Source of the DNA: Marsupella aquatica
Lineage: Eukaryota; Marchantiophyta
NCBI GenBank assembly: GCA_973895155.1
Contig: OZ316898.1
Coordinates: 16,554,001-16,618,000, forward strand
Direction of reading: 5' to 3'
DNA: 64,000 bases
Positions 24,734-37,000 of the stretch are shown here, one piece after another. Position numbers and translations under genes: made by a program. Every line of letters begins with the position of its first letter. Position 1 is the first letter of the stretch. The notes under the pieces are model-generated. The model worked only from the letters and a program-made list of their open reading frames with translations. It ran no database searches and was not told where the DNA came from.

Positions 24734-24867
24734 ATGTTTGGGAGGTGACAAGGTTTTTCCAGCGTTCAATGTCAATGTATTTTCAGGAGTTTTGTTGCTT
24801 GAACTCGGTCAAAGGTCATGGGCTCAACGGGATAGATCAGTGCGAGGGCTTCCTATCGGTGCGTAGA

Positions 24868-25161
24868 CTCGGGGGTCTCACTATATGGGGACCTCCCCAT
24901 AGCCTGCGATGTTTTTAGGCCTCGACCCCCTAAAATGTAAGAATTTTTTTATTTTTGAACCCCTATAAAGTTGGAATATTCTTGGAATATTCTAAAAATT
25001 GGATTAAAAAGACCCTAATATTCTTGTAAGTCTCAAAATTGAATTTAAAAGATCCTATTGTTCTTCTACAAAAATTCTTAAGTCTTTCCTTAGAACCAAT
25101 AAAATGACTCTATCATTTGTCGCACATGATATGCTATTTTTGTGGAAGTGAAACCCATGAG
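24868..25161 (+). mobile_element. hAT-type MITE, subfamily A (copy 2)
   Basis: The left end is CTCGGGGGTCTCACT and the body matches the copy at 3951 closely. The right end is damaged (gtgaaacccatgag). Flanking duplications are not visible. It lies where the gag-pol region of the degenerate Copia has been deleted. Confidence 0.75.
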
Positions 25162-25526
25162 AGTGTATTGCTCACTCTACTACACAAGTCGAGTATATTG
25201 TAGCAGTGGAAGCAGCGAAGGAAACTAGTTATTTGGTTGGATAGACTTATCTCTGAGATGGGATTGCCACAAGAGAATGTGAAGCTCCATTGTGATAGTC
25301 AGAGTGCTCATCACCTTGCTATGAACCAAGTGATGGACAGTAGAGTGAAGCACATTGACGTCAGGTACCATTTTTTCAGGCAGGGTGTGTCTGATAATCA
25401 GTTTGAGCTAGCTAGTCAAGATTGACAGTAAACTCAACTCGGCTAATGTTTTTACCAAAGTGATTCATTTGGAGAGTTTCTCAAGACACCGTGCTACTTT
25501 GCAGGTTTTTCAATTGAAGCACAAGT
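25162..25526 (+). pseudogene. Copia RNase H remnant (second plus-strand element)
   Basis: The region translates with stops to the end of pol: RLISEMGLPQENVKLHCDSQ, VMDSRVKHIDVRYHF and a tail ending in KHK before a TAG. It matches the C-terminus of the young Copia Pol almost residue for residue, so the two elements belong to one family. Everything between the leader and RNase H is missing. Confidence 0.85.
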
Positions 25527-25720
25527 AGAGCTACTTAGCAATTTTGTGACTTATTGTATAAGGATTTATCGATCCTGTTAGGCTACGACTTAATTCTAGT
25601 TAACCCATGGTGGTTTTTAGGGGGTGACCTATTTAGGTGATTGTCTAGAATTTCCCGCGGAGGATACCATATGGTAACAATTAGTCCAATCCCCAAGACT
25701 AGAGTCAAGCCCGGGGAGTT

Positions 25721-26990
25721 TGTTGAGTATTGCTCCCTGGGCCCTCAGCTTTACTAATACAGGGAGTACGTGCAAAAAATGCAAGGGTATTTTTAATGTA
25801 ATGCAAACTAATATTTATAATAGTTTTTAAAGTAGGCAACATCCCTCTATATACATTCGACACAATATTAGTAATAAGGCTCTTATCAAATACATGTCAC
25901 ATTAATCTTATGCAAGGGTACCCAAAATGCCAAGTACACGCGTCACTATATGGTTGGCACACTGTATGTCATCACTTCATTGGCACACTGTCCATATAGT
26001 AAATCAAACATTTAATTATTTGTCCCTTTAAGGCAAGTTTGGTTTTGTGGGCCCCCTTATGGTGGGACAAATGGGTTTGCCTGGTAAACACGTTTGCCGC
26101 ATGTTTAGGAGTTAATTTGGAAGTTGAGTAACTAATGGGCCAGGATCTATGGGACCAACTTGGTTGGGGTTTCGGGATTGGTGGGGACCCATGGATCAAT
26201 CCCACATAGATGGACAAGATTACTTTTGAATTCCCTTGCATCAAATGGCCAGGTATGAGGCCAGGTGTGTTTGTGTGTGGGGGGTGTATTGCCTTGATCA
26301 TTGGGGTGAAGGGGTACCAAGTGCTCAAACAATGTTTGTTATAGTTGGTTCACAATGTGGAGTATTATTCCTGGATTATACATATAGTACTCATGAATTA
26401 TACATATAGTACTCATGAAACTAGAAGTTCAGAGACACTTTTGCAAACACTAAGAGGAGAGTGCAAGCTTGTCTGTATACTATAGAAAGCTAGAACTATA
26501 ATTCTTTGGTACTAATTTTGTTTATGATCTATATAAAATATGTACCCTAAACATGTACACCTAACATACAGGTCCCCTATACAAAATAAAGTCTTATCTA
26601 TTTCAGTATTATATTTGCAATTTTGAAAATTCAAGGGTGTTTTCAATTCCTTGAAAAACTCTGTTTTAATTTACAAAAGGATGAAATTTAATGGGAAAAG
26701 TTAATATTTTAACATTAACAAGAGATTTGTTTTTGTGAGCAAAAATATTATTTAAGAAGGGGTACACGAAGTGTTTCTTTTCTCAGGGGGGTTCACTTAA
26801 TATGGTAAGAGTGAGGGCCCAGGGGTATTGCTCTTAGTCAAGTTGTGATTCTAGGGCTAACTGCAGTTAGGCTAACTTAGGTTAGGACTTAACTAAGGTT
26901 AGCAGTGATGCATGCTGTATATAATCGGGGCTAACACTAGTACATTTTGGGGCCTAGTCTGATTCTCACCTTCCTATGATGCCAAGGTTT
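25721..26990 (+). repeat. 3' LTR remnant of the second Copia, interrupted by a DNA transposon
   Basis: After a purine-rich stretch (ccggggag) the LTR starts TGTTGAGTATTGCTC. It is split by the insertion at 25736-26825 and resumes ttagtcaagttgtgattcta, drifting away from the young LTR. The end near 26,990 is uncertain. Confidence 0.55.
25736..26825. mobile_element. Non-autonomous hAT-like element, 1,090 bp
   Basis: The ends are CCTGGGCCCTCA and the inverse TGAGGGCCCAGG. An 8-bp duplication tattgctc flanks it at 25728-25735 and 26826-26833. No protein is recognisable inside. A 203-bp relative with the same ends lies at 44,576. Confidence 0.8.
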
Positions 26991-27104
26991 CCGATTCTAT
27001 TCTAATTTGATCTACGATCCAACCATCCACGCCAACGCGTATCGGACCTTGCCATTAAACTAGAATCGGACTATCACCATTCCAACCCAATCACAAACGA
27101 GACG

Positions 27105-27480
27105 TCACTACAATGTAGGAAAAGTTGGATTGTTTGTCCAAGCCAGAAACAATTGGACAGCTTGGTCCAATTCTTCTTCAATGCTAGATGAATTGGAACC
27201 CCTTTCCAAAGAAAAAAGTAAGCACATTTTCCGATCAAATTAGAATTGGAAGTTGCCATTCAATACAAATTGGAAATTTTTTATGCGCATGGAATTGGAT
27301 ATTCCAAGTTTTTCAGGATTGGACAATTGTTTCCAAGTGGCAGGCAATGGGATTCATATTTGCAATACAAATACAATGAGATCTTGGTCCAATTGTTGGT
27401 GCAATGGACTTTGTGGTCCAACTCTTTGGGAATTGGAAGTGTGTCTACGATTCATTTAGAATTGGAACCTTTGGCAAGGC
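27105..27480. mobile_element. Possible CACTA-type end with attgga repeats
   Basis: The sequence cactacaatgtaggaaaag at 27105 is followed by more than ten copies of ttgga / tccaa cores in both orientations over about 370 bp, a pattern like a CACTA subterminal region. No opposite end was found. Confidence 0.3.
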
Positions 27481-27588
27481 CAGGGTCATCCCTCGTCTGC
27501 TCATGGAAAGTATTGACCGGCCTTGAATCATGTGTAGCATAGCCTTTGTAGTCTGTGTTCCTAGGATGAGAAATCTTATGCCAATGGC

Positions 27589-28000
27589 CACTAGAAGAAA
27601 CCGAGCTATTCTGAGACCTTGCCTTACATGACTTGTGTGAGACCTTCAGAAATAAGTGACTCCAAGGTTTAGGGTGTCATGTTCGTCACACCTTGTTGAC
27701 TGATTTTTGGTGAAGTTTAGGGGAGTCATGTTTTCAACTATTTGGAAAGTTGCAAGTACAACTCAATTGAGGCAATTACGTTGAAGTTCAACAAGTGACT
27801 CTACAATATAGCATTATGGTTTAGATCGAGCACAATATTTGAACCTACCAACCTAAACCCTGAGCTATGGGATCCGACCCAATACATATGATTGAGAGAT
27901 ATACCTATATAATTAGATTACTCTATTTAAACATGGTTAATAAGTCATGCATTTTAACCATTAGTGAGTTTTCCATGATTATTCCAGGCCAAGAAAATTG
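27589..28000. promoter_or_regulatory. 5' terminal and subterminal region of the CACTA element
   Basis: After the inverted repeat, motifs such as gagacc, gtgact, gagtcat and gtcacacc recur. In En/Spm such subterminal motifs bind the element's second protein and position the transposase. The exact binding unit cannot be derived by eye. Confidence 0.5.
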
Positions 28001-31000
28001 CTCATAAGCACCCATTAATTTAGACACCATGCCATCATGCCCGCATTCGACCGCAAAAAGGCTTCACTATTGGCCGTGGTTACATCCAATTTCAGCCTCA
28101 CATATGCAAGGGCAGGTTTATTTTACTTATTGCCATGCCCTACAAATTAACCAACATGTACCCCCCTCCACACATCGTTCCATGAACCGGGAATAGTCAC
28201 AATTTACCTTCATATACTCCCCTCCATGCATGTTACATACCCAATAACGGCACCCCACACACTATGCTGATGGAATGAGCATAAGAACTTGTGACAGCTC
28301 GTGTCAGTGACAGTGCTTACCTTAATCAAGCAAGGATCTGATGGTTGTAAACTTAATGAAAGTATGATCTGACGGTTGAAAACAAATATGCGCACATTAA
28401 AGCAGCTTTAGGGTTTAATGTGTTCCTTCACGGCATTGCCATTCTGCCTTGGATTCCTTTGGTTTTGCGGACGAGGAGCCGATGCTGCATTCTTTGCAAG
28501 GGAAAAGAGGGGGCACCTTTGTCACTAAGGCAAAAGCTACATCGACAAATTGCAATCCCGACTGCAAAGTGAGTAGTAGGACGCGAGAAGAGCGAGTTTA
28601 GGGTGCTGCATCGACGAAACAGAATGTATTGGAAGGGGACAAGAGCGATTCTGTGATGCATCGACAATAGGCACTACGGAAGGCACTGTGAAGAGTTTGC
28701 ACTGCGGGAGGCACTCATTCCGACAGAAACTGCCCACCAAATGTGCTTGCTTGGGCTGAGGTTTAAGCTGCACCAGTAGGAAGAGAATCAGCAAAGCGAC
28801 GAGGCTTTGGTGTGTCGCCAAGAACAACATTCGGAGTAGAGCAGAGCAGGGCAGGATTTGCGACATTTGTTGAGTTCTCATTTCGTTGCAGCCGCTATTT
28901 GTTGTTGTTGAAGATGGCCGCGGTTTCACCTACAATTTGCGGTGCTACTCTCACATCGAAGCAGACAGATTCCACCTAGGGAGTGGCCATCGCGAGCACT
29001 CTCTAAGAGGTCGAGGACTATCTGGTGCCGTTCCCCCCTTTTTTCCATTTCAGCTGGGTTTTCGGTGTTCGTATCTCCCGTAGTAGAAGTGGTCATTGAA
29101 GAGAAGCTTTTATGAATTACAAAAGTCACTGAGGCATCGGCCTTTTAGTTGCGGTCACTGATGAGCTGTTTGAGTTGCAATGTCTAAAAATGATAGTGGC
29201 CCTGACTCCTGCTTATTGACTCCTGCAAGTTATTTAAGCTGAACTGATCTCAACGATAGAGATCAAGCGTGCTTACTTGAGCTGAACTGTCGTTGAACAG
29301 CGACGGTGCGCTGCTAGCAAGAGCTTGGGTTGCGACTTGCAACCAGGAGCCAAGACAAGCTGCTGCTTTACAACTGGACCGAGAGCTGGTCCTGCACCCT
29401 AGGAGGGAGCTACGATCATGCGAAGCTGAGTCAATGCATGCATGAGGTAATCACGTGTTGCACCCACATTCTTGCTCCAATCATGTGTCTATTCACTAAA
29501 GTCTTCAGAATAAAGTCGGGGCTTATACTAGTGCCACATATGATTGTACCGTAACCCCTCTCTCACTCTCACAACATGTCACGGCAGAAGTGGGCTTTCA
29601 CAAAATTTGCAAGAATTGACTATATTAAGTGGAAGGAAGAGACCCTTTGTCCATGCTGCAGTTGCATCCGCGTAGACTCTAACTGTGTCGGGATTGGATC
29701 CATAATTCATTTGGCTATCTAGGTTGTGCATCCATAGGTTGTATATGTAATTCTCTGGCTATCTAGTTGTGCATCGATAGGTTGTATATGTATTTGTCTT
29801 TGTAACTCAACATTGTGACTGTAATCTTTGATTGTCCACTAGACCTGGGAGTGATAATGCGGACTTGTGTTTGCAGCGAATTGCCACCTTTTTTCCTTTC
29901 ATCGAGTGAAGGCAGGTCTGACTTGGAGTTTTCAAGGTGGAGCTGGCAGGAGTACTAGAGGCAAGACAATCCAAGTTGAGTGACTCCAGGCCCTGCTAAG
30001 TTGAACTAAACTCAAAAATATGTCTACGGCTGAATACGTACGTCTGCGCTACAAGCTTGGCATGTTGCAACTTGGCACTACACAGTGAGGATTCATTGTG
30101 AATTGGGAGTTCTTTCATTACAACTTGAGGTTAGTCTGCATTGCCAATTCCACGTAGCCACAATGTAGAGTTTGATTTGCGGTCACTGAGAGCTGAAACT
30201 TGCTGACAGCTGCGGTCATTGCGACCTTCTGAGAACAGGTGTTGTGCCATCAATGACGACTGCTCTTTGCTGGATTTGGTGAGGCGAGAGGTTCAGAATG
30301 TGCTATGGACAAGGGGCTGAGTGACTTTTGTCCAGCTGCGCTGAGCTGACTCGGTATGCTAAAGGTTTGATACGTCCAGAAGAGGTCAGTATGATCCCTA
30401 ACCAATGTGAATTGAATATACGGAATGGGATATTTCCTCTAACTTTCAATGTTGCATTGTATGACAACCACCATGGGCCATTCTGAAGTATTCAGTGTCT
30501 GAGTAATTCCTGGCTTCTAGCTGTGATGTCCGCATGAGCTAGCCCAAGTGAGGTCCAACTTGGAGCCTTATTAACATTGTTGTTGTGGGGCCGATACAGG
30601 AGGTTCCGTCTAGGACTTGCTGTACTGAAGCGAGCTCCTGCTCTGAGGTGCAACGTGAAGCTGAGCAATTTACATCTAGCTCAGCTCATGTATTGAAGTG
30701 AGCTCCTGCTTGGAGGTTCAGAGACAAGGTTTTGTGGAGGTAGGTGACTTCTGTCCAGCTGCGCTCAACTGAGTGAGTATCCTGAACCTGGAATCCTGAG
30801 TGAAGATAGGCCAGCAATGTTGCTAACTTCGTTTTTGCATACTATTATGGTTCCCAAAGAGGTCTGCTAATGAATGACACATTTGAATTGGCTACAACAA
30901 GGAATACAAGAAGCCATTGCCTTGACATAATAGGTCGGCTCCGATGGAATCTGTCTTTACAACTTGTGTTTGTTCTAATTGTTTATATCTCAAGAGGGTC

Positions 31001-31699
31001 GTCAATGAAGCTGACAGTCAGAGAGTCAAAGGTAACTACAAGCTAGCAAATAGGTCGAATGCTCCCAAGTTGAGTCAGACAAAAGTTACTAAAACTAGGC
31101 CTCTCTCAAATCTGGAAAGTGAAATTCAGCCTGGGACACGCAACTGAAGGCCACAAGGATAACTATTTGGCCAGGCTGTCCCTCATTGAAGTCCAAAGTC
31201 CTCTTCAGATTGTCTGAACTCCTGAACTGGATGAAGTCCTGTCTGAATCTGAAGTTCAGATTGTCAATCTCAAATGGCAAGTTCTGAACTCATGTCTGTT
31301 GAGCCTAATTATTTGTTTATTGTTGTAGTAACATGCATGGCCAATTGGTTTGAATTGAAATGGTGGTTTGAATTTTGTTAAGTGTTTTGAAATTTGCATT
31401 CACACTATCTAACTAATTTTCTTGTGTGATGCAGATATCTTTGCTATTGACAATCTTGAAAAATCATTTGATCACAGAAGTTTTTAGAACAAACACGGCA
31501 GAATTCAAGCTGAGGATTGGACATTGAGGCTCAAGACATTGAGGTAATAAACTGGTTGTGGTCCAGGTGACAATGTTATCAAATGATGCTTCTTCAGGGG
31601 AACTGCCCATGATGTGTAGTTTGTTTTGCCATTTGAAGGGGGTCGTTCACTATATGCAATAGTAATAACTTTGTACATTTGTCTGTTTAATGTTCAGTC
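28001..31699. other. CACTA 5' internal region, no recognised protein
   Basis: Several phrases repeat in this 3.7-kb stretch: gcatcgacgaaac / gcatcgacaa near 28,530-28,670, and gtccagctgcgctgagctgac with gagctcctgct between 30,320 and 30,770. A tttagggtttaatg stretch at 28,408 resembles plant 5' leaders. It could hold a promoter and untranslated exons of the downstream genes. Confidence 0.4.
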
Positions 31700-31705
31700 T
31701 TGGTA

Positions 31706-32379
31706 ATGGCTAGGGAGAAGAGGAAAGCCGTAAAAAATGCCACTGAAACAAAAAAGCGGAAACATAATGAGGCAATTGAGCCACATAGCTTGAAGATTGA
31801 ACACTGGTCAGACATTGAGAAGCGTCAGTGTAGTCCCCAGCTATGTGCGATATGTGATTTCCATGGAGATCTGGCCGTGTGTGATGGGTCTTGCCATTGT
31901 CATTTTCACTATGTCTGCAGAATTGGTGACACTGTAGGCAGGTGGTCCTGCAGTGGTTATTGCACCAGGCAAGGATGGTGAACCCTGGTTTTGTGTAGAT
32001 TGCAAGAATAAGATACACAAGTGTTTCAAGTGTGGCGTGGTCTCTCCAGCGGTCAGACAGTGCCCTCAGCCATATTGTGTTTGTTTTTATTGTCATGAGT
32101 GCTTGCCGCTTGATGTGGAGTCTTGCCCCATGCATGCATGTACAGCATGCAAGCAAGATCACAAAGACCCTCATATGGCAAAGGCAATTCAATGCTTGAG
32201 ATGTCCCACCACCTGGCATGAGGGTTGCTTAAGAGAGAGTCAACGTCATGGTTTTGCACCAGACAGAGAACCCTAGCTGCACACTGCGCACGGGCAGCAG
32301 CGGTGGATGATTTACTGCCCGAGGCATCCCATTGACCCTGTACTTGGCACACCTGCCCATGATCATATCTCCTGGCTTT
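31706..32379 (+). pseudogene. EDM2-like PHD/zinc-finger module inside the CACTA element
   Basis: From ATG 31706 a basic Lys/Arg-rich N-terminus leads into LCAICDFHGDLAVCDGSCH, then (in the next frame) WFCVDCKNKIHKCFKCGVV, then IQCLRCPTTWHEGCL, then IYCPRHPIDPVLGTPAHDHI. Order and spacing follow the PHD region of plant EDM2: CAICD...G, the KNCQ...H.CF.CG block, the RCP..YH..CL block, and the closing LGTP..DHI. EDM2 is a nuclear chromatin reader in Arabidopsis that controls silencing and polyadenylation at intronic transposons. Here a frameshift (or missed intron) lies near 31,950 and a TAG at 32274-32276. The rest of EDM2 is absent. It lies 300 bp upstream of the BRCT gene on the same strand. 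Homology is judged by eye. Confidence 0.7.
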
Positions 32380-32695
32380 GATGTGGTGGAGTTTATATTT
32401 ACCATGCGTTCACTTTAGGGGTTAGCCAAGTTTTGTCTTAGGCAGGATACCTGCACATTTTAAACTAGTCAGGACTCCAAACTTGCCTATTGTATTATGG
32501 TTATTCCCACTGTGTACACGAGTATCATGCATGTTTATGGATGTCATGGTGAATGTGAATGTGGCGATACCCAAGTTTATTCTGTTGCTGTGCCAATCCT
32601 TGTATAAATTGCATATTTAGGCATTCTCATGGATCTGCAGGTGATATCAGGGGTGTCCACTTTTTCCTTCACACTGTCAAAAGGCTGCACTGCAC

Positions 32696-33612
32696 ATGGC
32701 TACCTCCAGTAGGACACTGAAGAGGCTTGCCTCAGACCTTCCTCCTACACTGTTTGCTGGAGTTAGAGCAATTTTTGTCACTCATACTAGGGGGGAGGAC
32801 ACGAATAGATGGGAGTTCATGAAAAGACAATTGGTTGAGAATGGAGGGATAGTGTTGAAACAAATCAGTAGAGACACCACATACGCCATCGCTGATGATT
32901 GGTGTGATGTGATGCAGAAGTGGTTGTGGAGCACCATCAACTTTTACAAAGAGTCCTATGGTCTTTTAAGGTTGTTGATGCCTCTTGGATATATAACTGT
33001 CTAGAATATAGCACCCTTCAGGACCCAACAAAGTATGATATATGGTTGAACAAACGGGCCACCAAAGACATTTTGCGGTTCAAAGCACAATAAGATGATG
33101 CTTCACAGGGAACTAGGCAAGAGCTCTTAGAGCATCCTATGCCTATCATAAACCCCCATGTGTGGGTCATGTTTAGGGGGGTTAAGGTCATGTTTGTGGG
33201 TGTCGGGATTCCACCGGGAAGGTTGAGACGTTTCAAGCACAAAATTCTGCACAGGCAGGGTGAGGTGCATGAACGCCTCATAGATTCTACCACTCATGTG
33301 GTCACCCTATCCTATTCCAGACTTTGTCGTATGGTTGGAAAGACTTTAGTTCGGATGATGGTTAGTAGGGGCCTGCAAGTGGTTTCACCTGCTTGGATGA
33401 AAGAGTCACTAGATAGAGGCATTGTACTTGATGAAGCAACCTTTGATCTGAATCAGGTGTGGCCTCAGAAGCCTAAGTACAAAAGACGTAAGAGTTGGGA
33501 TGGAGGTGATGAACCATTAGTTAATGATGTACTCAGGGACACAACCACAGAGTGGGAAACCACGAGTGATGAAGACGAATACTCTTCTGACACTGGCGAA
33601 TACAGTGATTAG
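32696..33612 (+). pseudogene. Tandem BRCT-domain protein inside the CACTA element
   Basis: ATG 32696 opens MATSSRTLKRLASD and a first BRCT domain: LFAGVRAIFV, ENGGIVLKQISRDTTYAIAD, then VVDASWIYNCLEY after a frameshift near 32,960. A TAA at 33091-33093 follows. In the same later frame is a second BRCT: MFRGVKVMFVGVG, DSTTHVVTL, VVSPAWMKESLDRGI. Both keep the signature Trp of the last helix. The tail is acidic and ends at 33612. BRCT domains bind phosphopeptides or DNA in DNA-damage and chromatin proteins, and tandem pairs usually bind phosphoserine. I cannot assign a parent family. It could be a captured host gene or a long-standing element gene, and it may once have been one gene with the zinc-finger module. 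Confidence 0.7.
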
Positions 33613-34074
33613 TTTATCTGATGAAGAGCCATGACAGTGTCAGTCATTTAGACAATGAATACTTGTTGAGTGGTGAACTTGTTTCCTTCAAATTCCATCT
33701 GTAATAAAAACATTCATTGTCCTCTCATCATGTCATTCCACAATTAAATCATCTCTTTGCTTTGGATGTTGTTCAAATTCTGTTCAAATTATGTTCTGTG
33801 TTGTGTGTCGTGTTGGCTTTCCTTAACCAGGGATGTGGCTTTGTCCTCATGTCTACATACAGTGTTGCAAGGCCCCTACGGAGACAGTACGTACTGAACG
33901 AGGTGTTTACAGAGCTGGGCAAACGTCCTTTGCTGTTTGTATTGTTGACAACTTCAACTCAGGTACATGACCAATTCACATGACAACAATGCACTTCTTC
34001 TTTTGACCATTAGTAGGCTACTTTGTTACCCTTTCACCCACTCTTCATCACTGCAGAGTTTGCAATCTGTTACA

Positions 34075-37000
34075 ATGCACCCTGGTCACCACCCTCCCCA
34101 GACCCAACGCAATGCACAGCCATTGCCTTTACATCATCCCATAAGGGTTGCACGCCATGACAATAAGCTTTGGCAGCGTGAAACATTAAGAAACAGACTT
34201 GCAAGAGCCAATAGGATGAGATGTCCTTGTGCAATCTGCCAAGGGACTCGTAGCAGGGTCCTCAGTGAGGTTTGGCGGCATATTGTGGTGAATGGGCGAG
34301 ATCCACGACATCGAGTTTGGAATAATCCAGCGGAGGAAGATACTTCTGATGAGGAGTGGAGGGCAGATTTTGAGGCTGCCAATGTTGTGCGACGGTCGGA
34401 GGTGGATTTTCCAGGTGATTTGGACAATGTTGTTGCTGGTCTATGTGGGATCATTGACCACCAACAGGACATTCGTCGGGCAGAGCCACATGACAAAGGC
34501 ATTCATGTGGAACAGATGGTGCGAGACATCTTTCAGAACTTGGATGCATTTCATGATGGGTTGGACAATGAAGACAACACTGATGCTGATGCAAGTGTGC
34601 CCCCAGTTGACAATCCTCTAGATGAGTTTGAGATAGGGCAAGAAACCCCTGGGCATGATTGGATGTTTGGCTCTCCTGTGCAAATTCAGGAATGCAGGCA
34701 CCCCCTGTATCCCGGTAGCAAGTGTTCCAAACTAGCATTTGTCATCATGTTCCTGAACATTTGCGGCAACCACAATGTCCCCAACATTTTTGTTTCTGAG
34801 TTGTTGGCCTTACTACGACTGACTGTGCTACCGCCTGATAATCTTTTGCCAAAAAGCATGTATGAGGCTAAAAGATGCATATCTAATCTTGGATTGAACT
34901 ATGATTCCATCCATGCTTGTCCTGATGGGCATATTCTCTTCAGAAATCAGTATAAGGATCTCTTGAGATGCACTGTCTGTGGGAAGCACAGGTATCAAAA
35001 TGTAGGGAAGTCTTTAGTTCCAGCAAAGGTACTTCGTCATTTTCCACTCATTCCTAGGCTTCAATGGATGTTTAGAAGCCTTGCTATCTCAAAGATGATG
35101 ACTTGGGCAGCTTCAAAAAAAAGCTCGGATGGGCTGCAACGACATGCTGCCGATTCAAGATAGTGGAAACTCATAGATGAGATATTTCCAGAATTTGCAA
35201 CAGAGCCAAGGAATGTGAGGCTTGGGTTGTCATTGGATGGGGTAAACCCATTTGGAGACAAGAACAATAAGTTCTCATGCTGGCCTGTAACTATTTTGAA
35301 TTACAACCTTCCTCCTTGGATGACTACAAAGAGATTTTTTGTTCTCCTAGTTCTGTTGCTACCAGGGCCAGACTCTACTGTGTCTGCCAACATAGATGTG
35401 TACCTGGCTCCCCTTGTGGAAGAATTGAAGAAGCTATGGGATGAAGGAGTTCTCACATATGATGTGCTGCAGAGGCTTGGGAGGCTGAACCCGTTCATAC
35501 TTAGAGCAATCATCATTTTGACTATAGCTGACTACCTAGCCCATGGTATGATATCAGGACAAGTAACAAAAGGGTATCGGGGATGTACTATTTGTGGGCC
35601 CAATGTCACCAGTGAGCACTCTAGAGCTTTGGGGAAAGCGATATACATGGGCCATCATCGTTTTTTGAGGCCAAATCACCCTTACAGACGAACGCAAGCA
35701 CTCATTGCACACTTTGACCATACCATTGAGGATCGCGGACCCCCAGAACGGGTGACCAAAGAAGAGATCAAGCAATGGGGAGCACTCAGGGATGACTACA
35801 TCAATCGAGGAGGCAGGCCAGATGCAGTGGGTGATCCAGGAAAACGATATGGTGTGAAAAGACAGAGCATATTGGACTTGGAACTGGAGTATTGGAGGGT
35901 AAGCCTCTGAGGCTCTCTGCTCCTTGAAAATGATTGCTACTTTGGAATGCTTCATATGATGTGCATGAATTTTGACTAGACTCAACTAAATGCATTTGCA
36001 TACTCACTTTATATATATTGCAATTGTGCAGAAGTTTGAGCCAAGCAAACATAACATTGATGTGATGCACATTGAGAAGAATCTTTGTGAGAGTCTTCTG
36101 CGATTTTTGTGTGGAGAGAAAGACACTGGTGTTGTAACACTAGTAGATTGGATGTTGAACGGAGGGGTATCAAACCCCATCTATGGTTGAGGCCACATGC
36201 TACCAAAGCTGATGTATTGTTAAAGTACCAAGCGCCTTATGTTCTGACACATGATGAGTGGAACCTATTTGTCCAAAGGTTGGGTTCTTTGAAAGTTCCT
36301 TCAAACTATGGGAGTGCTTTCAAGAAGCACATTATGAGTAGGAAGCTTGGCAGTATGAAAAGCCATGATTATCACCTGTTGATGCAACAGGTGTTGCCTT
36401 TATGCTTGAGGGGTCTCTTGCAGAAGCCTGTTCGTAATGTCATCATGCGATTGAGTGATGTGTTTCGCCGTATTTGTGTGAAGGTTTGGGATGAAGCCCA
36501 GTTCCCACAGCTCACAGAGGATGTTGCTCAGGTGCTGTGTGACTTGGAGATTTATTTCCCCCAGCTTTTTTTGATGTTATGACTCACCTACTTGTCCATG
36601 TTGTGGAAGAGCTATGTCACCAGTTTGGCCTATTAGTGCTGTACCCTTTGGAGCGGTACATGAAGTTACTGAAAGGTCACGTTAGAACATATTACAAGCC
36701 AGAAGCAAGCATGGCTAAAGGTTACATCAAGGATGAAACCCTAGGATTTCTGACCGAATACATAGCACAATATGAGCATGTGAATACCAGGGTCTGGAAT
36801 TCTGATGAGGAGGAAGGGGTCATAGGGGAAGTATTGGAAGGGGCTACAATAACAAAGAATTTGACAACAGCTATGAGAGACTTGGCACATGTCTTTGTAT
36901 TGCACAACACTGTGCTCATGGAACCTTGGATACAGTGAGTACCATCATGTCCTACTAACAACCTCCTTCATAGCATATCATTGTCTGCATGTGATTAACT

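Noticed and set aside
28537-28929. 130-codon minus-strand frame in the CACTA 5' region
   Set aside because: Composition is Ser/Leu/Cys-rich with no motif, and the region shows short repeats, so a protein is not supported.
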